Assembly: GCF_018476645.1 (NCBI RefSeq)
Contig: NZ_JAHCTB010000003.1
Span: 124,001-188,000 of the forward strand
Direction of reading: 5' to 3'
Source: Aequorivita echinoideorum
GTDB lineage: Bacteria > Bacteroidota > Bacteroidia > Flavobacteriales > Flavobacteriaceae
DNA: 64,000 nt
In this document: positions 53,501-62,783 of the stretch, one piece after another
Layout of the letters: each line of letters begins with the position of its first letter
How positions within the stretch are numbered: position 1 is the stretch's first letter
Notes under the pieces: model-generated
Database searches by the model: none
Seen by the model: only the letters and a program-made list of their open reading frames with translations
Told to the model about the DNA's origin: nothing
Made by a program: the position numbers and the translations under genes

Positions 53501-55138
53501 TTATTCATCCAAAAATTCATTTCCCAGTTTGTCCAACCATCCTTCCTGCCCATTTGGCAACTGAAACCTGGAAAAATATTCCCCCACATCTAAATTTTTA
53601 TATTGCGGGGAGGCATTTAAACCATACAAACCTTGGAGGCCGTTTTTGGAAAATAAAATGTGGGGTGTTCTTGGTACAAGTTTAATGGTATCGAATTCTG
53701 CGGGTAGTAATTCAATCAGTTCTATGTTTGGATACGCTTGGGAATCCTCATTTGGATTTGATTTTTTTGAAATTAGTGCTAAAAGTCCAAATTGGTTATC
53801 CTTTTCTACCACAATATATTCCTTAAAACCATACCATTCATAATACCTGTGAAAAGTCAATTCTTTCGGAATCTGCTTATTCCTCAGCATCGTATAATCC
53901 AAAAAATTTACTGACTGAAATTCAATTCCGGAAAATAGATTGGTGGAGTAATTTGTTTCCTTCCATACTTCATCAAAATCTAAATATTTATTATTAATAT
54001 GTAGGATAAAATCCGTGCTATCTTTTTTAATGGATATATAACTATATCCTGATGAATTATTGAATCCGCATATGGCAACTGGCTCTCTTTTAGGCAATTC
54101 ATCTATAACGGTTCCATTTTTCAAAACATATTTAATCTGGTTATCTATTAAGCACATTGAATAATCACTATTGTTAACTATAGGAAAGGCAGAACGCAAA
54201 TTTTTTGGAGTTAAATCCTTAAGTTGCAAATTATAAATATTTATCTCTTCATTATTTCTACCCACTATAAAACCATTCTGACTTATAACGGTATCAAATT
54301 TCTTGTCAATTAAAATTTGACCGAATATGGCATCTTTTATATAGGAGTCTTTAAAGGCAAAGTTAGAGGACCAAATATGCGATTTGTCTTCATAGCTTTC
54401 TATTTTTTGTAGAAAATTAAAGGATGCATCCTTAGCTAGAAAAGTATCTTGATATTTTGCCTTTAGCCCTTTTTTATCAGGAATAATATATCCTTGATAC
54501 TGAATATATGAAAAACGAATGTCGTTAAAGGTGGCCCTTTTTTTATAGGTAAAATTGTTTTCAATAAATGGAAAAATAATTATATTTCTATTCTTACCTA
54601 AATCCACAATTACAAAAGGAATGAGCGTATCATCTGCACAGCGCCATTCCTGCTTCCCATTAGAAGGATGTGTTTCAAAATAACAATCTGTTTTTTTTAA
54701 AAAAGATTGATTATAATATGTTATGCCTTTTACAATAAATCCTCCATTATGCTCCGTTCTCTCATATAGATTTTCGGCAAATAACTCTTCTATGGATATA
54801 TTTTTCTTTTGTTTTTCTAAGTCCGATACTTTTATAATAAAAGAGTATTTATTAGGATTTAGGGTAATAGTATTGAACATATCTAAATAGTATTCGGAGA
54901 CTTCCACATTTTGTGTTTTTATTTCCTTTCCTAAGAAATCGTCCGTTGCAAACAAACTTAGTACAGTGATTGATGCTATTTGGCCACCATTCTTTTTTAA
55001 AAAGTACAATTCGTCATTAGCTACCACTATATCATCAGCATCCACGTTTACGGTGGTTTGCGATATAACTATCTGACCAAATAAAAAAAATATGAAAATT
55101 GATAGCTGTTTCAATGGGATTTTATTTAGAGAACACAT
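53501..55138 (-). CDS. Exported protein with WG-repeat-like end
   Basis: A 545-aa protein with a signal peptide (KQLSIFIFFLFGQIVISQ). It is a beta-rich mature protein. The last 120 residues contain NQFGLLAL, NGLQGLYGLN and NGQEGWLDKLGNEFLD, spaced like WG/KWG repeats in which a strand follows each G(L/W)xD turn. No catalytic motif is seen. It is the first gene of the six-gene minus-strand operon (63-bp gap to lemA). No named family with confidence. Confidence 0.6.
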   Translation of the reverse strand: MCSLNKIPLKQLSIFIFFLFGQIVISQTTVNVDADDIVVANDELYFLKKNGGQIASITVLSLFATDDFLGKEIKTQNVEVSEYYLDMFNTITLNPNKYSFIIKVSDLEKQKKNISIEELFAENLYERTEHNGGFIVKGITYYNQSFLKKTDCYFETHPSNGKQEWRCADDTLIPFVIVDLGKNRNIIIFPFIENNFTYKKRATFNDIRFSYIQYQGYIIPDKKGLKAKYQDTFLAKDASFNFLQKIESYEDKSHIWSSNFAFKDSYIKDAIFGQILIDKKFDTVISQNGFIVGRNNEEINIYNLQLKDLTPKNLRSAFPIVNNSDYSMCLIDNQIKYVLKNGTVIDELPKREPVAICGFNNSSGYSYISIKKDSTDFILHINNKYLDFDEVWKETNYSTNLFSGIEFQSVNFLDYTMLRNKQIPKELTFHRYYEWYGFKEYIVVEKDNQFGLLALISKKSNPNEDSQAYPNIELIELLPAEFDTIKLVPRTPHILFSKNGLQGLYGLNASPQYKNLDVGEYFSRFQLPNGQEGWLDKLGNEFLDE

Positions 55139-55450
55139 TTATTGAGCCAAAAGATAACTTAAATTTTAAATTATTAAAAAATTAATGAAAGTAGCCTTAA
55201 CCTAGCCTTTGGGTAGCATTAACGTAGCTTAAACCATACACTCGAGTAGCACTCGCCCCCGTTGAACCATACATTAGCTCAACCTGAACGTACCATTAAG
55301 GGACATTAACTGTAGCATTAGGTCACTTTAACTATAACATTAGGTCACTATGACTGTAGCCCTAACAGCCTGTATTTTTATGCAAAATCTATGATTACGC
55401 CCGTTGTAGTGGTCACGGGCGAGATGCCCCCGCCAGCAAGGGGCAGTATT
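55139..55450. repeat. Intergenic segment with degenerate 22-bp tandem repeats
   Basis: No gene. From about 55308 to 55372 three 22-bp units are seen (AACTGTAGCATTAGGTCACTTT, then an AACTATAACATTAGGTC version, then GACTGTAGCCCTAAC), and weaker related words (GTAGC, TTAACC, ACCATA) extend back to about 55193. It would lie upstream of the operon beginning at 55138 and may contain its promoter. Confidence 0.5.
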
Positions 55451-55846
55451 TTAATCGGCTTTATGATAAATTATTTCTTCTCCGTCAGTAATCAAAATCA
55501 TTTTGGTTGAGTTTAGATATTTCAATTCAGATATCCATTCCTCGAACATTGTAGAATATTTTAATTTAAATCCATCCTCATATCTCAATATCTCAACATC
55601 TGCCATATCCCCTTCATTAAACCAAAGTTTACCGTTTTCATCAAAATTGTAAATTTTGTATTGAATTCCGCTAGAATCTCCGAAATATTCAAAAAAGGTA
55701 TTGGAATCAAATTTTTCTGCTTTCCACTTTCCAATAACAAGTTCTCTAACTTCATTTTCAGTTTCACAACACTTAAGTTGTTGACCAAAAAGTGTCAGAG
55801 GTAAAAAGATTAATATAATTAGCAGAAATTTCATCATATTGCACAC
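55451..55846 (-). CDS. Small exported lipocalin-like protein
   Basis: About 127-131 aa; ATGs at 55846, 55837 and 55834 are possible and the last gives the cleanest signal peptide (KFLLIILIFLPLTLFGQ). The mature protein has a lipocalin/DUF-type pattern: LVIGKWKAEKFDSNTFFEYF, then beta hairpins IQYKIYNFDENGKLWF and SELKYLNSTKMILITDGEEIIY. It is typical of small secreted Bacteroidota lipocalin-like proteins of unknown ligand. It is a single gene, with a hairpin repeat upstream (55940). Confidence 0.65.
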   Translation of the reverse strand: MCNMMKFLLIILIFLPLTLFGQQLKCCETENEVRELVIGKWKAEKFDSNTFFEYFGDSSGIQYKIYNFDENGKLWFNEGDMADVEILRYEDGFKLKYSTMFEEWISELKYLNSTKMILITDGEEIIYHKAD

Positions 55847-56187
55847 AACTTATTTTTACTCCCAACTTTTTAATTTTTAGCCATTCAACCTGTTCGGCTA
55901 TACACAAGTTATTAAAAGAAATTTCTTTGTATAGTTTATAAATATAAAACAAACTCAAACCCACCCATTACAGAAAACCATAAGAGTGGGTTTTTAAATC
56001 GGGGAGAATACCAAATATACTGATTATCACTTAACAACTAACAACAATTAATAAATCCAATTATCTAACAATATAGTTAACAAGAGCGAATCATTCTTGT
56101 AGTTAAAGCGGTTGAGCCTATATCTTGGTTAGTTTAAACGTTGGGGAAACGAGAGGATACTCTCGCAAATGGGGCTTAATATATATA
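55847..56187. other. Intergenic segment around repeat copy A
   Basis: Apart from copy A (55940-56019) I see only AT-rich sequence and an imperfect GAGAGGATACTCTC inverted repeat at about 56150-56163, 25 bp after the stop of the DUF4238 gene. Confidence 0.4.
55940..56019 (+). repeat. Intergenic hairpin repeat, copy A
   Basis: About 80 bp starting AAATATAAAACAAACT and ending GGGGAGAATACCAAATATA. The middle forms an outer stem AACCCAC/GTGGGTT followed by T residues. Strongly similar to copies B (57349) and C (58506); all three lie between consecutive minus-strand genes in the same orientation. Confidence 0.7.
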
Positions 56188-57171
56188 TTATAAACCCAGC
56201 TCTTTTAATTTAGCAAAAACATCAGCCATTTTTTCTCCTTTTTTTAGAGGTCGTTCAGATTCTTGCTTTGTTAATAAATACGATTCCAATGCCCCTTTTG
56301 AACCAAACATAAATCTCTCTGAATTTTGCATTTGGGAATAGTTAGAAGTCAATTTCTGAATTTCTGAAAATGGTTTTTTTACGTTTTGTCTAAAAACTAC
56401 ATTTTCTAAACCCTTAGTATTTTCCGGCATTAACATTAAAATATGTTTTGAATCTAAAGGCAGTTTCAAAACATTCGTAGGATCAAAAGGTGCAAATCTT
56501 TGAGGACTATTATTTTCTGCAATTACTGGATTATCACTTGTTACCAACTCCAAATCTTCGTCATCAATGCGAACTACCATTATTGCATCATTTGCAAGTC
56601 TACTTCTAATCAACTCAATCGCAACTTCAAGTTGAGTTATTATCATTCCAGGTTGCCTTCTTTTGTTCCATTCGGATGTAAATTCTTCCAATTCTCGATC
56701 CTTAATAGAAATTGTTTGGCCTTCGTAATTAAAATGTTCACTACCGGTTTGCTTGCACAACTGAAATGCTCTTTCCAAGATTCTGCCTGACAAATCTCTA
56801 CTGCTATTTACCCATTTTGTTGTACGATAATACATTGTTACAACCGTAGAAATTATCAACTCTCTCTGTTCGTTTGTAACTTCTGTTTTTGTTGGGTCAG
56901 TTAAAATTTTGTAGATGGAATCATAGTGTTGCTCAAGTTCATTAGAATAAAACTTTTCAATCGCCATTTTTTGAGCAACAGTTTCTCCCGGCAGAGTATA
57001 AAGATGATTTTCTAATGCTACATTATTGATTTTGGATTGGAATATACTGTTCTCATCAGTTTCACTTTTAGAAAGCACATAAATTAGATATTCGGAACCA
57101 TCTAAAACTCCAAAATGTTTTAAATATGTTCTTGGCACAAAATGTTGTCTTTTAACTAAACTCTCTGACAT
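56188..57171 (-). CDS. DUF4238 domain protein
   Basis: A 327-aa soluble protein. The N-terminus KRQHFVPRTYLKHFG is the DUF4238 signature, followed by LIYVLSKSE, NNVALENHLYTLPG and a helical body; LVTSDNPVIAENN and LPLDSKHILMLMP lie in the second half. DUF4238 proteins are widespread, often single genes in variable regions, and have no established activity. It is bracketed by hairpin repeat copies A and B. Confidence 0.85.
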   Translation of the reverse strand: MSESLVKRQHFVPRTYLKHFGVLDGSEYLIYVLSKSETDENSIFQSKINNVALENHLYTLPGETVAQKMAIEKFYSNELEQHYDSIYKILTDPTKTEVTNEQRELIISTVVTMYYRTTKWVNSSRDLSGRILERAFQLCKQTGSEHFNYEGQTISIKDRELEEFTSEWNKRRQPGMIITQLEVAIELIRSRLANDAIMVVRIDDEDLELVTSDNPVIAENNSPQRFAPFDPTNVLKLPLDSKHILMLMPENTKGLENVVFRQNVKKPFSEIQKLTSNYSQMQNSERFMFGSKGALESYLLTKQESERPLKKGEKMADVFAKLKELGL

Positions 57172-57471
57172 AGCCGTATATGAATATTAAGCCCAACCTG
57201 TTTATATATCAATTTCTGTGTGTCTTCTTATCGTTACATATATCTGATAAGCTTCCTTTTAGAAAATACAATACCTTTTATTTACGTTAAATGTACTTGA
57301 TCAATATATTTCTAGAATGAAAAAAATATTTTTTATTGTGTAATTTCCAAATATAAAACAAACTAAAACCCACCCATTACGGAAAACCATAAGAGTTGGT
57401 TTTTAAGCCGAGGTTAAAATCAAAATTACAATTTTTTAAAAACAGAATTAGTGGTTTAAATAGGATATTTT
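57172..57471. other. Intergenic segment around repeat copy B
   Basis: AT-rich sequence; nothing recognised except copy B at 57349-57413. Confidence 0.4.
57349..57413 (+). repeat. Intergenic hairpin repeat, copy B
   Basis: About 65 bp, AAATATAAAACAAACT then a stem region with inner TTACGG-AAAA-CCATAA and outer AACCCAC/GTTGGTT, ending AAGCCGAGG. It lies between the DUF4238 and PIN-like genes. Confidence 0.7.
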
Positions 57472-58419
57472 TTACAATGCAATTTTTACTCGTTCAATTT
57501 CATCAGCTTTTATAACTACCGTTCTGATGTTTAATTTTTTATAAGTTTGTTCCGCTTTGTATTTACACCGCTCATCGTTAGTTACAAAATATTCACAATG
57601 TGCTCCGTAAAAAGTATGCAATGAATCATCAAACATATTATTAAAATTGCCGTCTGTCTTATAACCTTTCAAGTCAAATTTATAAAATGTCTCAATTAGC
57701 AGAGAAAAGTTTTTGTTATCACTTGTTTTAGATTTTGGTCCATATAAATCTGAAAGTTCAAAAATATCTAAATGCTGTGGTAAATCTTTAAAATTTTGTC
57801 TTACTGCTTTTTGTAGTTGTGGATTATTGTTAAGTTTATTTATACTCCGTATTAAATAAACCTTTAATGATTTATATAGGCTGTAATCGGATTTTAATCT
57901 AGTTTGAAAATTAAATATATCTTCGAACAATGAATACATATTATCTTCAACTCTACATTTTGGATACATTACTCCAAAAATTGGGTCTTGACTATATCCC
58001 AATTTGAAATTTTTTGGTAATGGAATATATTTAAAAGGTAGATAGATATTTGGAATTCCATCTTCAGGATCAAATAAATCATCAAATGATGTGGGCTCAA
58101 ATTCCCACTCCTTTTGCTTTTCGTCGAAAAATTCCCTAATATTCTTGAAGTGCCAAGTCGATGAATTTCTACCCCAATATTGACATAAGCATAAATTTTT
58201 AGTGAGTCGTTCAATATTTTCTAAATGGCCGTCGATAAATTGTGGATTTTTTTGAAACCCTCGGAACAGGTCATTCAGGTGTGCATTAGAATAAGGGACT
58301 TCAATTTTTCCACTTAAAATCAAATCTTCCCAATCTGAATATAATTTTCGCTCGTCGTCTTTAAGATTATCCTTTTTTTCAATGCGGTCAAAAATGTTTA
58401 AATCTAGATAAATATACAT
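57472..58419 (-). CDS. PIN-like domain protein (predicted ribonuclease)
   Basis: A 315-aa protein. It starts MYIYLDLNIFDRI with Asp6 at the end of the first strand and ends with FDDSLHTFYGAHCEYFVTNDERCKYKAEQTYKKLNIRTVVI. The acidic residues (Asp264/265, Asp282 in TNDER) and the final strand match PIN-fold nucleases. The long helical insert (about 60-250) is unrecognised. It is not paired with a small antitoxin gene. It stands between repeat copies B and C. Nuclease function is inferred from the acidic pattern only. Confidence 0.6.
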   Translation of the reverse strand: MYIYLDLNIFDRIEKKDNLKDDERKLYSDWEDLILSGKIEVPYSNAHLNDLFRGFQKNPQFIDGHLENIERLTKNLCLCQYWGRNSSTWHFKNIREFFDEKQKEWEFEPTSFDDLFDPEDGIPNIYLPFKYIPLPKNFKLGYSQDPIFGVMYPKCRVEDNMYSLFEDIFNFQTRLKSDYSLYKSLKVYLIRSINKLNNNPQLQKAVRQNFKDLPQHLDIFELSDLYGPKSKTSDNKNFSLLIETFYKFDLKGYKTDGNFNNMFDDSLHTFYGAHCEYFVTNDERCKYKAEQTYKKLNIRTVVIKADEIERVKIAL

Positions 58420-58505
58420 TTGATAAATTGTAAAAATTTCTTTTTAAGGGCTGCATTTTAAACCATTTATCATCTTATGCTTTATATTATGATTGTAATT
58501 ATTGT

Positions 58506-58579
58506 AAATATAAAACAAACACACACATTACGGAAAACCGTAAAAGGAGGTTATTTAACCGGGGAGAATACCAAATATA
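58506..58579 (+). repeat. Intergenic hairpin repeat, copy C
   Basis: About 74 bp, AAATATAAAACAAAC to GGGGAGAATACCAAATATA. Contains a perfect inner hairpin TTACGG-AAAA-CCGTAA (58528-58543). It lies between the PIN-like gene and the restriction fusion gene. Confidence 0.7.
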
Positions 58580-58628
58580 TGGTTTTTGGTAAATAAAACC
58601 GCTATCTATTTCATTTTTAGAAGCTACC

Positions 58629-58655
58629 AAAAAACAAAGCCGCTCAAAGCGGCTT
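58629..58655 (-). terminator. Rho-independent terminator of the AbiE-restriction operon
   Basis: On the minus strand the stem AAGCCGCT/AGCGGCTT with a 3-nt loop is followed by TTGTTTTTTGG. It lies about 150 bp after the stop of the restriction fusion gene. Confidence 0.7.
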
Positions 58656-58805
58656 ATATACATTCAGTTTTTTTAACGAGAATGGGGTCATGCATTTTAC
58701 CTTGTTATATGCCGTTACTATTTTATTAATTTCGTTTATAGCGTTGGTGTGAAAGCTCTTGCAACCGTACGGAGGAGGATCGAAATGTACTTGAACTTGT
58801 GTTTG

Positions 58806-61800
58806 CTATTTCTTTTTATATTTTACTTTTGGTTCTGCTGCTATGGCTATTTCCGTTTCTTTTACTTCTCCCATTAAGTAAGACTTAATTACGGCTTCCT
58901 TTCGTTTAGCCATTCCGTTAATAATATCTTGTGAGTCTTTGATTTTCTTTTCCAGCTCTTCAACTTTTATAATGAGTTCAGTTTGAATTTTCTGAGATGG
59001 AGCTTTGATACTCAAACCTCTCATGCTATCCATTGAAGCCCGATTATTTCTCGAAAATCGCACACGTTCTCCCTCTTTTTGAAGTGCCCATGCTAAATAT
59101 TTAGGGTGTACTTCATTGCTTTTTATGCGAAGAACTCCACAGTGATCAGTTGGATAAAAAGGTTCTTTTGCTGGAATGACATTTACCATCCAATCTCCAT
59201 CAATACCCCAAAGGACAGATGAAATATCAAAGTTTTCAATAAGCTTCTTTTCTATATGCCCAAATGGTTCAAAAACATTGGCACTATAAACTGGAATCCC
59301 TTTATCTTCATTGTTTATTTCATCCTTTAGCACACGTTTACCAATTGATAGTTCAAATATATCTGTGTTGCTCAATTTATATGTGATATTTGATTTCGAT
59401 AGGGCATCGCTAAAAAGAGATTCTAATTCATTTTTAGATTTACTCAAAATTTGATTTGCCTTTTTTGCTTCTGTGTTGAAAACACTGCATTCATTGATTA
59501 TTTGTTTTTGAACATCTATAGGTGGGAGAGGAATTAGCATGCTAGAATATATCTGTCCATTTATGTTAGGCTGAGAAGAACCCGTTTGATTATGCCTTAC
59601 CCAACTTTGATAAATAGGTAGATTCGTATATTCATCAAGAAATTCTGGAAGTAATTTTGATTTATTTGTTCGAAATCTAATTAAGTATCCTGCGTATAAT
59701 GCTTTTCCAAATTCTTTTCGATACAAAAATGTCTTACCAACAGTATTGCCAGACCTTGCAAATAGGAAATCCCCATCTTTAAGAATAAATTTTTCTTCTA
59801 CTGTTTTCGTGGTTTTAAATTCGCTTAAAAGTTGTCCATTTTCATCAATATCTGTAATTCTTATATATCGGTAATCAGTTTTTGGATTCCCGACTATTGC
59901 ACTTTCATTAGCACCGTATTGAGGTTCATTACAAACCATTCCGAGTTTTACCAAATCCCATTTTGTTTCCATAAAAATACTTGTCTTGGGAGTTAAAGAG
60001 ATAAATTTGTTGAAATCTGGACGACTGAAATCTAGCATTTTGATTAATCTAACCTGTGTTACATTATTCTCAATATCTTTAGGTATTTCAACCTCTACTC
60101 CTTCAAAATTCTGATTAATCATATGGTTAATCTTCCTTTCATTCTTTTTATTGTATGGGTCGTAAAGTGGTGTATTAATATTATTTAAATTGAAGATATT
60201 GCTCAAAACACGTTTGTCTTCTTCATCCAAAGCAACATTACCTTCATCCTCATCTTCACCTTCCATTTTGTCGAGTTTAACACCACCTAAATATTTAATT
60301 CCTTCATTGCCTTTTGCAGCACTCCATTCATATCCCAGAAATTTCTTCATTTCTTTAGATTTTGAAGGACTTTTTACGATCAATACCTTTTGAGGATTTT
60401 GACTTGCCAACACAAAATAGTATAGCTTTTCTTTTTCGTTTTCTGTGAGGTAAACAAGGAAACGTTTGTTGAGTTCAATCTCTTTTTTACGAGGAGATAA
60501 TGCCTTAAATGTTGTTTTCTTTTTCAGATTCTTAATTTCTGACCATTTATCAAACTCTTTTCGATATTCTTTAAAAATATCTGTTTCTAGTATTTTTTTA
60601 TTTGGTTCTCCTTTCAATAAAGTTTGATAATCTTCAAATTCAAGTTCTAAGTGGTTGCAATACTGTTTTAGAAAGTGTTCATCTTCAAATAAACCGTCTT
60701 TGGTTTTATCGAAATTGAACCACGCGTTCACGCGGTTTAAGAAATGATCAGAAGGAGACGGACCTTCTTTTCTCCGTCTGATAAATAACGTAACGGTATT
60801 AGTTCCAGTCTTCCCAAAAGTTCCACTTCCGAATTCTGCAATGGCTATAATGTCAAAATACTTTAGCAAGATTTCACGAGTAGCCACATAAATATTAGTC
60901 GATTTCGAAGTGCTTTTGGCTTTTCCTTTGGTTAAAATAGAAGAGGGTACAATAATACCTGCAACTCCACCAGGTTTCAAAAGTTGTTTCGCTCTTTCAA
61001 TAAAGAAAGTCTCAATACTATTGTTGTTAGGATAACTCTTTTCTCCAACCGTTTCAATAAGTTCATACTTCTTTCTTTCGGTTTCTGAAAGTGTTTCTAA
61101 AAAGCCTTTTACACTGTATGGAGGGTTAGCGATTAAAACAGAAAATGAACTGTCTTTGATGTTTTTATCATCCATTTCTTTACCAGAAGACAAAGCATCT
61201 GAGTACACAATATTGATGTCATCCTGTCCATACATAAAGGAGGAAACCTTGGCCACTTTTGAAAGACGGTATTCTTTTTCTATTCCGTAAACATTTTCGT
61301 AGTAGTCGGCTATCTTGGCTTCCTTTTCTTTTTCTACAATTGGTTTAATTTCTTTGGCATATTCATTTAAAAAGTGTCCTGCACCACAAGCATAATCTAT
61401 GACTTTTGGTATTTCATCTCCTTTGGTAATAATTGATTCTAACGGTAAAGATTTCAGGATGAATTTTACAATAGGCATTGGAGTGAAGAATTGACCCTCT
61501 GACTGCTTTACTCCCTGATCCAAGAAGCCCTCAAACATATCCCCCAGAAACTGGTTTTCCTCGCTAGCTGATTCGCTATCAGTTTTTAATTGAATGTCCT
61601 GAAGCATTTGCACAATCTTCAGCAGGATAGCCGTGTTTTGATAAAAAAGTTTTTCGTTGTGGACGTCTATGAATCCAAAATCATTATTGTTAAAGAATTT
61701 TAGTTCCTTGAAGTATTTCTTGATAGTGTCTTTAGTAGCATCAGGATCATTTTTGAAAAAGTCAAAAGCTTTATCAATCTGATCGGCACTGATGTAAACC

Positions 61801-62783
61801 ACATCCTCACCAAGGAAGCGTTGCATTCCATCCTGATACAATTTCTGTAGTCTGTCAATCAAACTGAATTGATCGTCATAAGCGATTCCTTTCCAATAAA
61901 ATTTAAGTTCTTCGGGGTTATTGGTTTCATCAACAATTTTGCATAGAAAAAGATTGACTAATTTATCAAAAGCGTTTTCACGGCCAGAGACATTGTGTTG
62001 TCTTAAAATGGTTGCAAATTCATGATATTTTCCCTGAATGTCATTGCTGCTGATGGTTTTTAAGTCTTTAAGCGAGTACTTCGTCTTTCCGATTTCATAA
62101 GCAGGAATATCTTCCTCAAAAATACCTTTGGTGGCATAATCTCGAGCATAAGTTTCTTTCCATGCTTTGAAAATATCTTCAACATCCAACCCTTTTGCTT
62201 TTTCAAATGAGAGAGGTTTTTTGTCTGCTAATTCAACCAGTAACTTTTCGTTATCTTTAAATGTGATGAGACGATAATTAGCCGTTACTTTTGCGTCTAA
62301 ATAATCAGAAGCATAGAGACAAACAAATTGAGTGCTGCCCGCTTGCTTTACGTAAGAAAGTAATTGCCCCCCATTGATTAATGTTTTCTTCCAGGCATCT
62401 TCAAATTCTTTTCCTTCTGTTTTACATTCTATGATAACTAATGATTTTCCCGAATTGTCTTTAACCATGATGTCGGCACGACCACCGCTTGCTCCATGAC
62501 CAACCTTCCATTTTGGTTCTAGTTCTATATGTTCAGGTTTATAGCCTTGCTCAAAAAGACGATGAACACATTCAAAAACAACAAAGTTTTCGTTTTGCTT
62601 AAAGTTACAGGTTTGTTTCTCGTTTATCTTAAAGCCTTTATCTTCTGGATAGATTAGTTTTTCAGCTTTAAAATCGACCTTCAGGTAAGCGTCTGAATTC
62701 TTAAACTTTTTAAAAAAGGTATCTCCTTTGCTTGTAAAGCCAAGTTTGGTTAGGAGGTCTTTGAAATTATTTTTGGTAATCAT
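58806..62783 (-). CDS. Fused restriction-modification-specificity enzyme (type I-like RMS / IIG)
   Basis: A 1325-aa protein. The N-terminal nuclease domain has the PD-(D/E)xK pattern GRADIMVKD (Asp104) and IIECKTEG (Glu119, Lys121). A helical HsdM-like spacer follows, then an N6-adenine methyltransferase with DYACGAGHF (463-471) and NPPY (553-556). From about 960 two HsdS-like target recognition domains follow, each with a terminal helix (QKQIINECSVFNTEAKKANQIL, then ELIIKVEELEKKIKDSQDIINGMAKRKEAVI). No helicase motor is present, so it should cut close to its site like type IIG/IIB enzymes. It starts on the last base of the AbiEii stop, hence co-translated. Confidence 0.88.
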   Translation of the reverse strand: MITKNNFKDLLTKLGFTSKGDTFFKKFKNSDAYLKVDFKAEKLIYPEDKGFKINEKQTCNFKQNENFVVFECVHRLFEQGYKPEHIELEPKWKVGHGASGGRADIMVKDNSGKSLVIIECKTEGKEFEDAWKKTLINGGQLLSYVKQAGSTQFVCLYASDYLDAKVTANYRLITFKDNEKLLVELADKKPLSFEKAKGLDVEDIFKAWKETYARDYATKGIFEEDIPAYEIGKTKYSLKDLKTISSNDIQGKYHEFATILRQHNVSGRENAFDKLVNLFLCKIVDETNNPEELKFYWKGIAYDDQFSLIDRLQKLYQDGMQRFLGEDVVYISADQIDKAFDFFKNDPDATKDTIKKYFKELKFFNNNDFGFIDVHNEKLFYQNTAILLKIVQMLQDIQLKTDSESASEENQFLGDMFEGFLDQGVKQSEGQFFTPMPIVKFILKSLPLESIITKGDEIPKVIDYACGAGHFLNEYAKEIKPIVEKEKEAKIADYYENVYGIEKEYRLSKVAKVSSFMYGQDDINIVYSDALSSGKEMDDKNIKDSSFSVLIANPPYSVKGFLETLSETERKKYELIETVGEKSYPNNNSIETFFIERAKQLLKPGGVAGIIVPSSILTKGKAKSTSKSTNIYVATREILLKYFDIIAIAEFGSGTFGKTGTNTVTLFIRRRKEGPSPSDHFLNRVNAWFNFDKTKDGLFEDEHFLKQYCNHLELEFEDYQTLLKGEPNKKILETDIFKEYRKEFDKWSEIKNLKKKTTFKALSPRKKEIELNKRFLVYLTENEKEKLYYFVLASQNPQKVLIVKSPSKSKEMKKFLGYEWSAAKGNEGIKYLGGVKLDKMEGEDEDEGNVALDEEDKRVLSNIFNLNNINTPLYDPYNKKNERKINHMINQNFEGVEVEIPKDIENNVTQVRLIKMLDFSRPDFNKFISLTPKTSIFMETKWDLVKLGMVCNEPQYGANESAIVGNPKTDYRYIRITDIDENGQLLSEFKTTKTVEEKFILKDGDFLFARSGNTVGKTFLYRKEFGKALYAGYLIRFRTNKSKLLPEFLDEYTNLPIYQSWVRHNQTGSSQPNINGQIYSSMLIPLPPIDVQKQIINECSVFNTEAKKANQILSKSKNELESLFSDALSKSNITYKLSNTDIFELSIGKRVLKDEINNEDKGIPVYSANVFEPFGHIEKKLIENFDISSVLWGIDGDWMVNVIPAKEPFYPTDHCGVLRIKSNEVHPKYLAWALQKEGERVRFSRNNRASMDSMRGLSIKAPSQKIQTELIIKVEELEKKIKDSQDIINGMAKRKEAVIKSYLMGEVKETEIAIAAEPKVKYKKK

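Larger units (their letters stand above)
58420..58805. other. Intergenic segment with repeat copy C and terminator
   Basis: Holds copy C (58506-58579) and the terminator at 58629-58655. The remaining 150 bp before the restriction gene stop carry nothing I recognise. Confidence 0.4.

Noticed and set aside
55940-58579. Canonical integron attC sites
   Set aside because: Only copy C has an ATTTAAC-like end; matching outer ends are missing in A and B and no IntI is in the window.
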